This document shows, in pieces, positions 9,174 through 17,623 of a stretch of DNA of 64,000 nucleotides. The position numbers and the translations under genes are program-made. The notes under the pieces were generated by a model. The model ran no database searches, was not told where the DNA came from, and saw only the letters and a list, made by a program, of their open reading frames with translations. The stretch lies in the NCBI RefSeq assembly GCF_900100155.1, contig NZ_FMTP01000003.1, forward strand, positions 434,001 through 498,000. The letters are read 5' to 3'. How positions within the stretch are numbered: position 1 is the stretch's first letter; every line of letters begins with the position of its first letter. This DNA comes from Ancylobacter rudongensis (GTDB lineage Bacteria; Pseudomonadota; Alphaproteobacteria; Rhizobiales; Xanthobacteraceae).

Positions 9174-9728
9174 TCAGACCGGGCGCACCTCGACGACGTC
9201 GGGCACGAAGTGGCGCAGCAGATTTTCGATGCCGTTCTTCAGTGTCGCGGTGGAGGACGGGCAGCCGGCACAGGAGCCCTTCATCGCCAGGAACACCACG
9301 CCGTCCTTGTAGCCGCGGAAGGTGATGTCGCCGCCGTCATTGGCCACGGCCGGGCGCACGCGGGTGTCGATCAGCTCGCGAATCGTGTCGACCAACCCGG
9401 CATCCTTGGCCTCGAAGAAGGCGTCGTCGGCGGTGTGCTCATGGTCCTCGGGCAGGATCGGCTGGCCGGAGACGAAATGCTCCATGATGGCGCCGAGAAT
9501 GGCCGGCTTGAGATGCGCCCAGTCGCCCTGCGCCTTGGTCACGGTGACGAAATCGGAGCCGAAGAAAACGCCGGTGACGCCCGGCACCTCGAACAGGCGC
9601 ACCGCCAGCGGCGAGCGGGCGGCTTCATTGGCGTCGCGGGCCTCGAAGGTGCCGTCGCCCAGCACGGAGCGGCCGGGCAGGAACTTCAGCGTGGCGGGAT
9701 TCGGGGTGGCTTCGGTCTGGATGAACAT
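9174..9728 (-). CDS. NifU/Nfu-type iron-sulfur cluster scaffold protein
   Basis: Fe-S cluster carrier. The 184 aa protein has an N-terminal Nfu_N domain (about 1-88, starting MFIQTEATPNPATLKFLPG) and a C-terminal NifU domain (about 105-180). The latter carries the cluster-binding CAGC motif in MKGSCAGCPSSTATLKNGIE. Mitochondrial NFU1 and its alphaproteobacterial homologues have this architecture. It lies between a universal stress protein gene and tsaB, all on the minus strand. Confidence 0.95.
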   Translation of the reverse strand: MFIQTEATPNPATLKFLPGRSVLGDGTFEARDANEAARSPLAVRLFEVPGVTGVFFGSDFVTVTKAQGDWAHLKPAILGAIMEHFVSGQPILPEDHEHTADDAFFEAKDAGLVDTIRELIDTRVRPAVANDGGDITFRGYKDGVVFLAMKGSCAGCPSSTATLKNGIENLLRHFVPDVVEVRPV

Positions 9729-9865
9729 GTCGGTCTCCTTGCCAACCGGGGTTCAAGGCCGCGGCGACGGGGGAATTTGCTCTTTAGATAAGCTCTCCGG
9801 TGGCGCGGGGGAAGGGGCGGGAGACTCCCCGCACCGGCGACGCCGCCTCCCGGCCGCCCACCCGG

Positions 9866-10363
9866 TCACGCCAGCGCGTCGATCTCGCCATCGGAGAGCG
9901 TGCCGGGCACGATGGTGATCGGCACCGGCAGGCTGGCCCACATCCCCTTGGCCAGCGAGGCGATGAGCGGGCCCGGCCCTTCCTTGCTGGTGCCGGCGGC
10001 GAGCACGAGGATGGCGATGTCCTCGTCCTCCTCGATGATCCTGTGGATCTGCTCGGCGATGCCGCCCTCGCGCACCACCCGCTCGGGATCGATGCCGGAA
10101 ATGCCCTGCGCGCGGGCGGACAACAGGTCGAGCCGGGCCTCGGCCTTGTCGGTCGCCTCGGCCCGCATCAGGTCGGCGACGCCCAGCCACTGGCTCGGGG
10201 CGTCTTCCAGCTGTAGCACGCTCAGCATCACCACCCCGCCGCCGGTGCGCGCCGCGCGCCGCGCTGCGTAATAAAGCGCGCGGTCGCATTCCGGCGTGTC
10301 GTCGGCCAGCACCAGAAACTTGCGGCGGTGGCCCGGCTCGTGGCTTTGGCGCCGGCGCGGCAT
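9866..10363 (-). CDS. Universal stress protein (UspA family)
   Basis: Small cytoplasmic stress protein with an alpha/beta ATP-binding fold. The 165 aa protein has an Arg-rich N-terminus, then KFLVLADDTPECDRALYYAA (strand 1 and helix). The ATP-binding C-terminal signature is present as GTSKEGPGPLIASLAKGMWAS followed by PVPITIVPG. It follows trpS after a 36 bp gap and precedes the Nfu gene by 137 bp. The stimulus it responds to cannot be inferred. Confidence 0.9.
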   Translation of the reverse strand: MPRRRQSHEPGHRRKFLVLADDTPECDRALYYAARRAARTGGGVVMLSVLQLEDAPSQWLGVADLMRAEATDKAEARLDLLSARAQGISGIDPERVVREGGIAEQIHRIIEEDEDIAILVLAAGTSKEGPGPLIASLAKGMWASLPVPITIVPGTLSDGEIDALA

Positions 10364-10399
10364 CGGCTTTTCCCCCGGCGACGGTTCTGACCGGGGAGG

Positions 10400-11431
10400 C
10401 TAGCGCACGAAGCCGACAATGTCCCGCACATTGGCCATGGTGGCATCGGCCAGCACGCGGGCGCGCGCCGCGCCGTCGCGCAGGATGGCGTCGATATGGT
10501 CCGGCTCGGCCACCAGGCGCTGCATCTCGGCGCCGATCGGGCCGAGCTTGGCGACCGCGAGGTCGACCAGCGCCGCCTTGAAGGTGGAGAACTGGCCGCC
10601 GCCGAACTGCGTGAGCACCTCCTCCTTCGGCACCGCGCCGAGCGCGGCATAGATGCCGACGAGGTTCTCCGCCTCCGGCCGGCCCTTCAGGCCCTCGGCC
10701 TCGGAGGGCAGCGGCTCGGGATCGGTCTTGGCTTTGCGGATCTTCGAGGCGATGAGGTCGGCATCGTCGGTGAGGTTGATGCGCGAGAGATCGGACGGGT
10801 CCGACTTCGACATCTTCTTGGCGCCGTCGCGCAGGCTCATCACCCGCGCCGCCGGCCCGCCGATCAGCGGCTCGGGCAGCGGGAAGAACGCCTCGCCCAG
10901 CCCGTTGGCGGCGATGGAGGGGCCGAAATCATTGTTGAACTTCTGCGCGATGTCGCGGGTCAGCTCCAGATGCTGCTTCTGGTCCTCGCCCACAGGCACA
11001 TGGGTGGCGCGGTAGAGCAGGATGTCGGCCGCCATCAGGCTCGGATAGGCGTAAAGGCCCACCGAGGCGTTCTCGCGGTCCTTGCCGGCCTTTTCCTTGA
11101 ACTGGGTCATGCGGTTGAGCCAGCCCAGCCGCGCCACGCAGTTGAACACCCAGGCCAGCTCGGCATGGCCGGAGACCTGGCTCTGGTTGAACACGATGTG
11201 CTTGGTCGGATCGATGCCCGAGGCGATGAAGGCGGCGGTGACCTCGCGGATCTGCCGCTTCAGGTCGGCCGGGTCCTGCCACACCGTGATGGCGTGCATG
11301 TCGACCACGCAATAGAGGCAGTCATGGCTGTCCTGCAGCGCCACGAAGCGCTGGATGGCGCCGAGATAATTGCCGAGATGCAGGTTTCCGGTCGGCTGGA
11401 CGCCGGAAAACACGAGCGGCTTGAATTCCAT
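10400..11431 (-). CDS. trpS: Tryptophanyl-tRNA synthetase
   Basis: Class Ic aminoacyl-tRNA synthetase charging tRNA-Trp. At 343 aa it is full length. The HIGH-like motif is [10 protein letters not shown] (13-22) and the KMSKS motif is at 206-210 ([12 protein letters not shown]). ATP/Trp pocket features such as [20 protein letters not shown] are present. It lies downstream of murJ on the same strand with 116 bp between. Confidence 0.98.
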   Translation of the reverse strand: MEFKPLVFSGVQPTGNLHLGNYLGAIQRFVALQDSHDCLYCVVDMHAITVWQDPADLKRQIREVTAAFIASGIDPTKHIVFNQSQVSGHAELAWVFNCVARLGWLNRMTQFKEKAGKDRENASVGLYAYPSLMAADILLYRATHVPVGEDQKQHLELTRDIAQKFNNDFGPSIAANGLGEAFFPLPEPLIGGPAARVMSLRDGAKKMSKSDPSDLSRINLTDDADLIASKIRKAKTDPEPLPSEAEGLKGRPEAENLVGIYAALGAVPKEEVLTQFGGGQFSTFKAALVDLAVAKLGPIGAEMQRLVAEPDHIDAILRDGAARARVLADATMANVRDIVGFVR

Positions 11432-11547
11432 GTCGGGACGTCCTGTGGTCTGCGCCCTGCCGTGCCGCGGGAACGTGCCCCCGGCGCGGGGGCGCTATGG
11501 CACGCATGACCTTCAGGGGCAAGTTTCTTCCGGCGTCGGCACACGCG

Positions 11548-13092
11548 CTATTTGCGCAGGCCCGCGCGCAGCGTGGCGCCATCGACGCCGCCCAGCGCCA
11601 GCGCGAGCCCGGCATAGGCTGCGCCCCCCAGCGCGACCAGGCCCGCCAGGGCGACAGCGGCGGCAAGCCCGCCCTGCGCCAGCACACCCTCCAGCCCTTG
11701 CCGCGCCGCCACCACCGCCGCCGCCATGGCGAGTGCCGCCACCACCAGCCGCAGCAGTCGGCGGCGCGCAGTGGGCGGCAGCACGATCAGCCGGCGCCGG
11801 CCGAGCCCTGTCGCCAGCCCGGCGAGCGCGACCAGGCTGGAGGCCAGCACCCCCAGCGCCGGCCCCGCCATGCCGAGCGCCCCGACGGCGAGAAAGCCGA
11901 TCACCGCCCCGACGGGCAGGGCCGCGAGGCTGGCAAGGGTGACAAGGCGCGACAGGCCCCGCGCGAAGGCAATCGTGATCAGCACCTTCTCCAGCGCCTG
12001 CACCGGCAGGGTGAGCGCCAGCAGCGCCAGCGCGCTCGCCGTCAGTGCGCTGGCCGAGGAATCGAAGGCCCCGCGCTCGAACAGCACCACGACGATGGGG
12101 TGGGCCAGCACCGCGAGGCCGAGCGCCGCCGGCAGCGAGAGCGCCAGCGCCGCCGTGATGCCGCCGGCGCCAAGGCTGTCCGCTCCAAGGGTTGCCTCCT
12201 CGCGCCCGCTCGCCGCCAGCGCCGGCAGCAGCACCGCCCCGGCGCTGGCGCCGACCAGCCCGAGCGGCAGCTCGACGAGGCGGGTGGCATAGAACAGCGC
12301 CGCCACGCCGCCGCCGATTCCGGAAGCCGCCGCCGCCGCAATGAGAAAGCGCAGCTGCGGCAGGGCCGCCGCCAGCAGCGGCGTCGCCGCCCCGGCCAGC
12401 AGCGGCAGCGCCGCCTTCAGATCGGCGGCCGCGAGGGCAAGCCTGAAATAGCCGCGCGGCACGGCGGCAAGGTTTAGCGCGAACTGGGTCAGCGCCCCGG
12501 CGACCGCCCCCGCCGCCAGCCAGGCCAGCGCGGCGGAGGGGCTCATCGTGTGGGCACCGGCCAGCCACAGCAGCACGAGCAGCGCGATGACCGCGACATT
12601 GGCGGCGGCCGGCGCCAGGGCCGGCCGGGCGAAGCGGCCGGCTTCATTGGCGAAGGCGGCGAACACGCCAGCGAGCAGAGCGAGCGGCAGGCACACCACC
12701 GCGAGCCGCCCGGCCAGCACCGCGCCTTCCGCGCGCGGGCCGTCCAGGGCGAAGCCCGGCGCCAGCACACTCACCACGGCCGGCATGAACAGGAAGAGCA
12801 GGGCGGCAAGGGCGAGGCCGGCCAGCGCGAACACGACCAGCGTGGCGCCGGCCCGCGCGCGGCGCGCCGCCGCGTCCGGCGCCCGCGCCAGATCGGGCAG
12901 CAGCGCCGCATTGAGCGCGCCCTCCCCGAGCAGCCGGCGGGCGATCTGCGGCAAAGCGAGCCCGGCGACCGAGGCGTCCGCCACCACCCCGGTGCCGAAC
13001 AGCGCCGCCACCCCGGCGTCACGGGCAAAGCCGAGCACGCGAGAGGCAAGGGTCAGCAGGGCGACGGTGGAGGCGTGGCGGAGCAGGGCCAT
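11548..13092 (-). CDS. murJ: Lipid II flippase MurJ (MviN)
   Basis: Integral inner-membrane protein that translocates the peptidoglycan precursor lipid II. The 514 aa sequence is almost entirely hydrophobic with about 14 predicted helices. It begins LLRHASTVALLTLASRVLGFARD, which is the MviN/MurJ N-terminal signature (SxxTLxSRxxGxxRD). The conserved positively charged segment appears as ATRLVELPLGLVGASAG. murJ-trpS adjacency is common in alphaproteobacteria. Confidence 0.96.
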   Translation of the reverse strand: MALLRHASTVALLTLASRVLGFARDAGVAALFGTGVVADASVAGLALPQIARRLLGEGALNAALLPDLARAPDAAARRARAGATLVVFALAGLALAALLFLFMPAVVSVLAPGFALDGPRAEGAVLAGRLAVVCLPLALLAGVFAAFANEAGRFARPALAPAAANVAVIALLVLLWLAGAHTMSPSAALAWLAAGAVAGALTQFALNLAAVPRGYFRLALAAADLKAALPLLAGAATPLLAAALPQLRFLIAAAAASGIGGGVAALFYATRLVELPLGLVGASAGAVLLPALAASGREEATLGADSLGAGGITAALALSLPAALGLAVLAHPIVVVLFERGAFDSSASALTASALALLALTLPVQALEKVLITIAFARGLSRLVTLASLAALPVGAVIGFLAVGALGMAGPALGVLASSLVALAGLATGLGRRRLIVLPPTARRRLLRLVVAALAMAAAVVAARQGLEGVLAQGGLAAAVALAGLVALGGAAYAGLALALGGVDGATLRAGLRK

Positions 13093-13175
13093 CGGCTAGC
13101 AATAGTCGGCGGCCGGGGGAAGGGAAAGCGGCACGGAGGTTGCGGGCGGAGTTCCCGGCGCGCCGCTCCCCCTCA

Positions 13176-13196
13176 TGGCCGGGCTTGACCCGGCCA
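13176..13196. repeat. Palindromic intergenic repeat, copy 1
   Basis: Perfect inverted repeat TGGCCGGG-CTTGA-CCCGGCCA, eight-base arms around a five-base loop, lying between the divergent murJ and PfkB-kinase genes. A second copy with the same CTTGA loop but compensated arm bases is at 38512-38532. Both are followed by CCCAGG. Elements of this form are scattered through intergenic DNA of many Hyphomicrobiales. Confidence 0.7.
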
Positions 13197-13360
13197 CCCA
13201 GGTCTCGGTCGAGGTCCAGCCGCAGGCCGCGCGCCTCGTCATGACGTTCCTCGCAGGTGAGCCGCGTCGCGCGCGGCGGCGCCGTTGCGGGATGGGCGCC
13301 CGTCTGCTACCGCGTGACCCGCCTTCGTCCCCGGCGAAACCTTGCGGAGAAACGCCGTCC

Positions 13361-14359
13361 ATGACCGTCCCCCAGCTCGATGTGATCGGCTTCGGCAACG
13401 CCATTGTCGACGTGATCGCCCGCTCCGAAGAGGCCTTTCTCGATCGCCACGGCATGCGCAAGGGCGGCATGACGCTGATCGACGAGGCGCGCGCCGAGGC
13501 GGTCTATGGCGCCATGGGACCGGGGGTGGAAATATCGGGCGGTTCGGCCGCCAACACCATGGTCGGCGTCGCCGCGCTGGGCGGCAAGGCCGGCTTCATC
13601 GGCAAGGTACGCAACGACGAGCTGGGCGGCATCTTCGCCCACGACATCCGCGCCGCCGGCGTCGCCTATGCCACACCTTTCGCCAGCGCCGGCCCCACCA
13701 CCGCCCGCTGCCTCATCCTGGTGACGCCGGATGGCGAGCGCACCATGAACACCTATCTCGGCGCGGCGCAGGACCTGTCCCCCGCCGATGTCGACGAGGC
13801 GCTGGTGGCAAGCGCGAAGGTCACCTATCTCGAAGGCTATCTTTGGGACCCGCCGCCGGCCAAGGAAGCCTTCCTCAAGGCCGCCGGCATCGCCCATGCC
13901 GCCGGGCGCACCGTCTCGCTCACCCTGTCGGACGCCTTCTGCGTCGGACGCTACCGCGCCGAGTTCCTGAAGCTGCTGCGCGAGGGCACGGTCGATCTCG
14001 TCTTCGCCAATGAGGCGGAGCTGATGTCGCTCTACGAGACCGATTTCGACGCCGCGCTGGCCCAGATGCGGCAGGACGCGCGCCACGCCGTCGTCACCCG
14101 CAGCGAAAAGGGCGCGCTCGCGGTGTCGGGCGGCGAGCTGGTCGCGGTACCGGCCTTCCCGGTGCCGAAGCTGGTGGACACGACCGGGGCGGGCGACCTG
14201 TTCGCCGCCGGCTATCTCCACGGCTTCGCCAAGGGTTTCGCGGCGCAGGAATGCCTGTCGCTCGGCGCCCTGTGCGCGGCCGAGATCATCAGCCATATCG
14301 GTGCCCGGCCGGAACGCCGGCTCAAGGACTACGCGGAGGAGAACGGCCTGCGGGTCTGA
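13361..14359 (+). CDS. PfkB-family sugar/nucleoside kinase (adenosine kinase-like)
   Basis: Ribokinase-fold cytoplasmic kinase. The 332 aa protein starts MTVPQLDVIGFGNAIVDVIA. It has the first PfkB signature region around SGGSAANTMVGVAALGGKAGFIGKV and the second signature with catalytic Asp in DTTGAGDLFAAGYLHG near the C-terminus. Overall layout matches the alphaproteobacterial adenosine kinase/PfkB group, but substrate is not certain from sequence. The start at 13361 is preferred over an in-frame ATG at 13175, which would translate the palindromic repeat and unconserved Arg-rich sequence. It is divergent from murJ and convergent with the DUF2076 gene. Confidence 0.92.
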   Translation: MTVPQLDVIGFGNAIVDVIARSEEAFLDRHGMRKGGMTLIDEARAEAVYGAMGPGVEISGGSAANTMVGVAALGGKAGFIGKVRNDELGGIFAHDIRAAGVAYATPFASAGPTTARCLILVTPDGERTMNTYLGAAQDLSPADVDEALVASAKVTYLEGYLWDPPPAKEAFLKAAGIAHAAGRTVSLTLSDAFCVGRYRAEFLKLLREGTVDLVFANEAELMSLYETDFDAALAQMRQDARHAVVTRSEKGALAVSGGELVAVPAFPVPKLVDTTGAGDLFAAGYLHGFAKGFAAQECLSLGALCAAEIISHIGARPERRLKDYAEENGLRV

Positions 14360-14393
14360 CCCCGGCACAGGCCCCCGGCGCCGGGCGCGGCAT

Positions 14394-14423
14394 AAAAAAA
14401 CAGGCCGGTGAGGGGCCGGCCTG
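14394..14423 (-). terminator. Intrinsic terminator of the DUF2076 gene
   Basis: Eight-base stem CAGGCCGG / CCGGCCTG (14401-14408 with 14416-14423) and a 7 nt loop. On the minus strand the hairpin is followed directly by a run of seven T (14394-14400). It lies 90 bp past the stop of the minus-strand DUF2076 gene and between two convergent genes. Confidence 0.85.
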
Positions 14424-14512
14424 CTGGAGTTGGGAAGTGCCCCCCGCCCGAAGGCAGGGGGTCCATCGCGGCCCTGCCCGGGGGCAGGGATCGATCGAGG
14501 TGCGGCGCGCGC

Positions 14513-15226
14513 CTAGAACTCGTCGCCGCCGCCGCCGAACCAGTCGCCACCGCCGAAGAAGCCGCCATCATCGGCCGCCCCGGCATCGTCGGCGCCCGCA
14601 TCGGTCGGTTCGTCGGCCGCCGCCGGCGCGTCGGCCGGGGCCTCTGCGGCATTGGCTTCGCTGCCGCCGAACATGCCGGCAATGGCGCTGCCGAGCAGCA
14701 CGCCGCCGGCCACGCCCACCGCGGTCTGCGCGGCGCCGGCCAGGAAGCCGCCGCCACCGGGACGACCGAAGCCGCCGGGCGGCTGGGCACCGGGGGCTCC
14801 CATGGGCTGGCCGCCCTGCACGGAGCCGGACTGCCAGGCCGGCGACGCGCCGGCCGGAATGGCGCTGGCACCGGCCGGGGCCGCCCCCGTGCGCGGCATC
14901 GAGGGAACCGAGCTGCGACGCGCCGGCTCGCTGGAGCCGAACAGCCCGCCGAAGAGCCCGCCGCCGGCCGAACGCGCCGGAGCCGCTTCCTGCGCCTGCT
15001 GCACCTGCTGCTCCAGATCCTGGATGCGGGCCTGCGCCTGCTGCAGCGCGTAGTCCTGCATCACGATGGTCTGCGCCATCAGGTAGGGCGCCGCCGGCTG
15101 CTGGGCGACGCGCTGGGCGATGAAGCCTTCCGCGTCGGCGTCGCGCGGGCCGGACTGGCGCTCGGCCTCGGCGAGCTTGGCGAAGAGGCCGTCAATGGCC
15201 TGTCGGTCCTGGTCGTTCATGGACAT
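14513..15226 (-). CDS. DUF2076 domain-containing protein
   Basis: Family described as a periplasmic ligand-binding sensor protein, without a proven function. The 237 aa protein has a helical N-terminal half (about 1-95) with the family opening NDQDRQAIDGLFAKLAEAE. A glutamine-rich coiled-coil-like segment DYALQQAQARIQDLEQQVQQ follows. The rest is low-complexity Gly/Ala/Pro sequence (repeats of GLFGG), one short hydrophobic glycine-rich stretch (FLAGAAQTAVGVAGGVLLGS), and an acidic tail of Asp, Gly, Trp and Phe. No signal peptide is evident. It is followed by an intrinsic terminator and lies 22 bp after the YccA-type gene. Confidence 0.85.
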   Translation of the reverse strand: MSMNDQDRQAIDGLFAKLAEAERQSGPRDADAEGFIAQRVAQQPAAPYLMAQTIVMQDYALQQAQARIQDLEQQVQQAQEAAPARSAGGGLFGGLFGSSEPARRSSVPSMPRTGAAPAGASAIPAGASPAWQSGSVQGGQPMGAPGAQPPGGFGRPGGGGFLAGAAQTAVGVAGGVLLGSAIAGMFGGSEANAAEAPADAPAAADEPTDAGADDAGAADDGGFFGGGDWFGGGGDEF

Positions 15227-15248
15227 GTTCCTTCGCTAATGGGGCGTC

Positions 15249-15968
15249 TCACTCCCGCTCGCCGGTGAAGTTCAGCAGCAGCTGGAAGATGTTGACGAAG
15301 TTCAGATAGAGCGAGAAGGCGCCGAACACGGCGAGCTTCTGCTGCGATTCGGCGTCGAAATTGTCGGCGTACTGTTCCTTAATCGACTGGGTGTCCCAGG
15401 CGGTCAGGCCGACGAAGACGAGGATGCCGACCACGGAGACGATGAACTGCAGCATCGTCGAGCCGAGGAAGATGTTGACCACGCTGGCGATCACCACGCC
15501 GATCAGGCCCATGATCAGGAACGAGCCGAACAGCGAGAGGTCGCGCTTGGTGGTGTAGCCATAGAGGCTGGTGGCGCCGAACATCGTCGCGGCGATGAAG
15601 AAGGTGCGCGCGATCGACGTGCCGGTGAACACCAGGAAGATCGAGGCCATGGACAGGCCCATCACCGCGCAGAAGGCCCAGAACATGGTCTGCGCGCTGC
15701 TGGCCGACATGGACTGCATGCGGAACGAGAAGAACAGCACGAAGGCCAGCGGGGCCAGCATCACCACCCATTTCAGCGGGGTGGAGAAGATCGGCACATA
15801 CAGCGCCGGCGTGGTGCCGACGATGAAGGCCACCGCGCCGGTCAGCACGAGGCCGAGCGCCATGTAGTTGTAGACCCGCAGCATGTGGCGGCGCAGGCCC
15901 TCGTCATAAACGGCCTGGTCGACGCTCGCCGTGCGGGACCACTGGAAGCCGGAATTCGGCGTGTTCAT
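15249..15968 (-). CDS. Bax inhibitor-1/YccA family membrane protein
   Basis: Inner-membrane protein of the BI-1 family; E. coli YccA modulates FtsH proteolysis and others are calcium-leak channels. At 239 aa it has a short cytoplasmic N-terminus (DQAVYDEGLRRHMLRVYNYM), about seven hydrophobic segments, and a conserved C-terminal half including GLTAWDTQSIKEQYA. Family length is normal. It probably shares a transcript with the DUF2076 gene 22 bp downstream. Confidence 0.94.
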   Translation of the reverse strand: MNTPNSGFQWSRTASVDQAVYDEGLRRHMLRVYNYMALGLVLTGAVAFIVGTTPALYVPIFSTPLKWVVMLAPLAFVLFFSFRMQSMSASSAQTMFWAFCAVMGLSMASIFLVFTGTSIARTFFIAATMFGATSLYGYTTKRDLSLFGSFLIMGLIGVVIASVVNIFLGSTMLQFIVSVVGILVFVGLTAWDTQSIKEQYADNFDAESQQKLAVFGAFSLYLNFVNIFQLLLNFTGERE

Positions 15969-15997
15969 GTCAGTCTCCTGATGAGAAGCATCTGGGT

Positions 15998-16798
15998 TCA
16001 GTAGAGCGACCGGGCAAGGCGCGCCGCCGCCCGGTCGAGATCATGGGTATCGGCGGCGAGGCTGCGCTGCGCGACCAGCGCATAGGCCACCTCGCCGATC
16101 TGCCAATAGGCGGCGGTGAGGTCGTCCTGCGGCACGGTGGTGGCCGGCACCACATCGAAGCCGCCCGGCCGCACCGCGAACAGCGAGGCGGTGCCGATCT
16201 CCCCGGCCTCGACGGTCATCTCCACGCTCGGGCCGAAGGTGGAGGGAAACACCTGCACGTCCTCCACCTTCCAGCCCTCCGGCAATGACGGCATGACGAT
16301 GGCGGTGGCGGAGAGGATCTCGGCCGGATCGTAATGGCGCGTGCCCGGCTGCGAGGGCATGCCGGCGCGCACCAGGGCGGTGCGGTGCGAGCGCACCGCG
16401 TCCTCCAGATAGGCCGGGGGCAACCCCGAGGCGACGACGCGGCTCACGCCGAAATGGCCGAACTGCGCATTGGCCATCCAGCCGGCACCGACCAGCAGCG
16501 CCACCATGGCGGCGATGCGCAGCCGGCGGGTCCAGCGCGCCCGCGTGAGCGCGCCCTGCAGCCGCCGCGCCGCTTCCACCGTGGCGAGGCGGGCCGCTGC
16601 CGTGGAAGCGGCGCGCGGCGTCTCGGCCAAGGCGAGGCGCAGCTCGTCCCGGATGCGCAAATCGCCCATCACCCGCGAGGCCGCCGTGGGGTTGGCGCTG
16701 AGATAGGCCTCGACATCGATGCGGCGGGCGACGCTCAGCTGGTCGTCGACATAGGCCTGCAGGTCGTCGCCGGAGACGGGATCAGCGGGACGGTTCAT
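15998..16798 (-). CDS. Membrane-anchored anti-sigma factor
   Basis: Predicted to sequester the ECF sigma factor encoded immediately upstream. The 266 aa protein has a cytoplasmic zinc-finger-like anti-sigma region at the N-terminus (DDLQAYVDDQLSVARRIDVE, but lacking the HXXXCXXC zinc motif). A single hydrophobic segment at about 93-110 and a roughly 155-residue extracytoplasmic domain follow. Its start overlaps the sigma gene by 17 bp, consistent with translational coupling. The signal sensed is unknown. Confidence 0.85.
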   Translation of the reverse strand: MNRPADPVSGDDLQAYVDDQLSVARRIDVEAYLSANPTAASRVMGDLRIRDELRLALAETPRAASTAAARLATVEAARRLQGALTRARWTRRLRIAAMVALLVGAGWMANAQFGHFGVSRVVASGLPPAYLEDAVRSHRTALVRAGMPSQPGTRHYDPAEILSATAIVMPSLPEGWKVEDVQVFPSTFGPSVEMTVEAGEIGTASLFAVRPGGFDVVPATTVPQDDLTAAYWQIGEVAYALVAQRSLAADTHDLDRAAARLARSLY

Positions 16799-17369
16799 CC
16801 GTACCTCCTACGATGCGCAAATGGTTGGGAGCCGCCGCCGTGCCGTCCTCCATCGCCCGCAGCGTGGCGCGGGCGCGGGACAGGCGCGACATCAGCGTGC
16901 CCTGCGGAATGCCCAGCGTGGCGGCGGCCTCGACATAGCCGAGCCCCTCGATGGCGACGAGGTGCAGCACGGCGCGCTGCTCCTCCGGCAGGTCCATGAA
17001 GGCGTCGCGCACCTGGGCGAGGCGCACATGGTGCTCCTGCGCCGGGGCGGTGACGCTCTCCGCCCGATCGAGGCTCTCCGCCTCGCGACGGGCCTCGGCC
17101 ACGCGCGAGCGGCGGCGGTCGATGAAGACATTGTGCAGCACGGAGAGCAGCCAGCCGCGCAGCCCCGCGCCATCCTGTCCCGCGCCGCGCTGCCCCTTGC
17201 CGGGGGCGGCGCGCTCCGTGTCGAAGCTGCCGCGCCGCTCATAGGCGCGCACCAGCGCGTCATGCACCAGGTCCTCGGCCTCGACATCGTCGCGCGTCAG
17301 CGAGCGCGCATAGCGCCGCATCACACCGAGCTGGGCCGGCACGTCGAAGGGGGTCTCGTCGCGCTTCAT
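16782..17369 (-). CDS. ECF-family RNA polymerase sigma factor
   Basis: Alternative sigma factor of group 4. The start at 17369 (MKRDETPFDVPAQLG) gives 195 aa, normal for the family. An in-frame ATG at 17510 would add Arg-rich sequence across the palindrome. Region 2 (about 12-80) includes DVEAEDLVHDALVRAYE. Region 4 (about 120-175) includes LPEEQRAVLHLVAIEGLGY and the helix-turn-helix AAATLGIPQGTLMSRLSRAR. A linker carrying a Gly/Gln insertion (GKGQRGAGQDGAG) precedes the RGWLLSVLHNVFIDRRR element. It is cotranscribed with the anti-sigma gene. Confidence 0.93.
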   Translation of the reverse strand: MKRDETPFDVPAQLGVMRRYARSLTRDDVEAEDLVHDALVRAYERRGSFDTERAAPGKGQRGAGQDGAGLRGWLLSVLHNVFIDRRRSRVAEARREAESLDRAESVTAPAQEHHVRLAQVRDAFMDLPEEQRAVLHLVAIEGLGYVEAAATLGIPQGTLMSRLSRARATLRAMEDGTAAAPNHLRIVGGTDEPSR

Positions 17370-17410
17370 GTCCCGTATACGGAGCCGTGGCCGTCCTTCA
17401 TCCCGCGCCT

Positions 17411-17429
17411 CGCCGAAAATTTTTCGGCG
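17411..17429. promoter_or_regulatory. Perfect palindrome upstream of the ECF sigma gene
   Basis: CGCCGAAAA-T-TTTTCGGCG, nine-base arms around one base, 42 bp upstream of the sigma start codon and in the gap to the divergent M20 hydrolase gene. It has no following T-run on the plus strand, so it looks more like an operator than a terminator. The assignment is inferred from position and symmetry only. Confidence 0.4.
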
Positions 17430-17623
17430 GCGCGTCCGGCATAGCCCAGCGGCAGAGGCAGGGCCGTTCACAACAGCGAAAGCGCGGTGGGGGCGCGTGC
17501 TGCAATGCACCCATGCAGACAGGGCGCAGGCCCCCTGCCGCCAGCGCGCTTGCCGCGCCCGCCGGCGCGGGACTAACTGGCCGGCAACGGCGACCGGCGC
17601 CGGCTCAGCAGGGAGTGACGAGG

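Noticed and set aside
17387-17623. N-terminal extension of the M20 hydrolase
   Set aside because: It covers the sigma promoter region and palindrome, has low-complexity Arg/Gln sequence, and the GTG at 17624 has a better ribosome-binding site.
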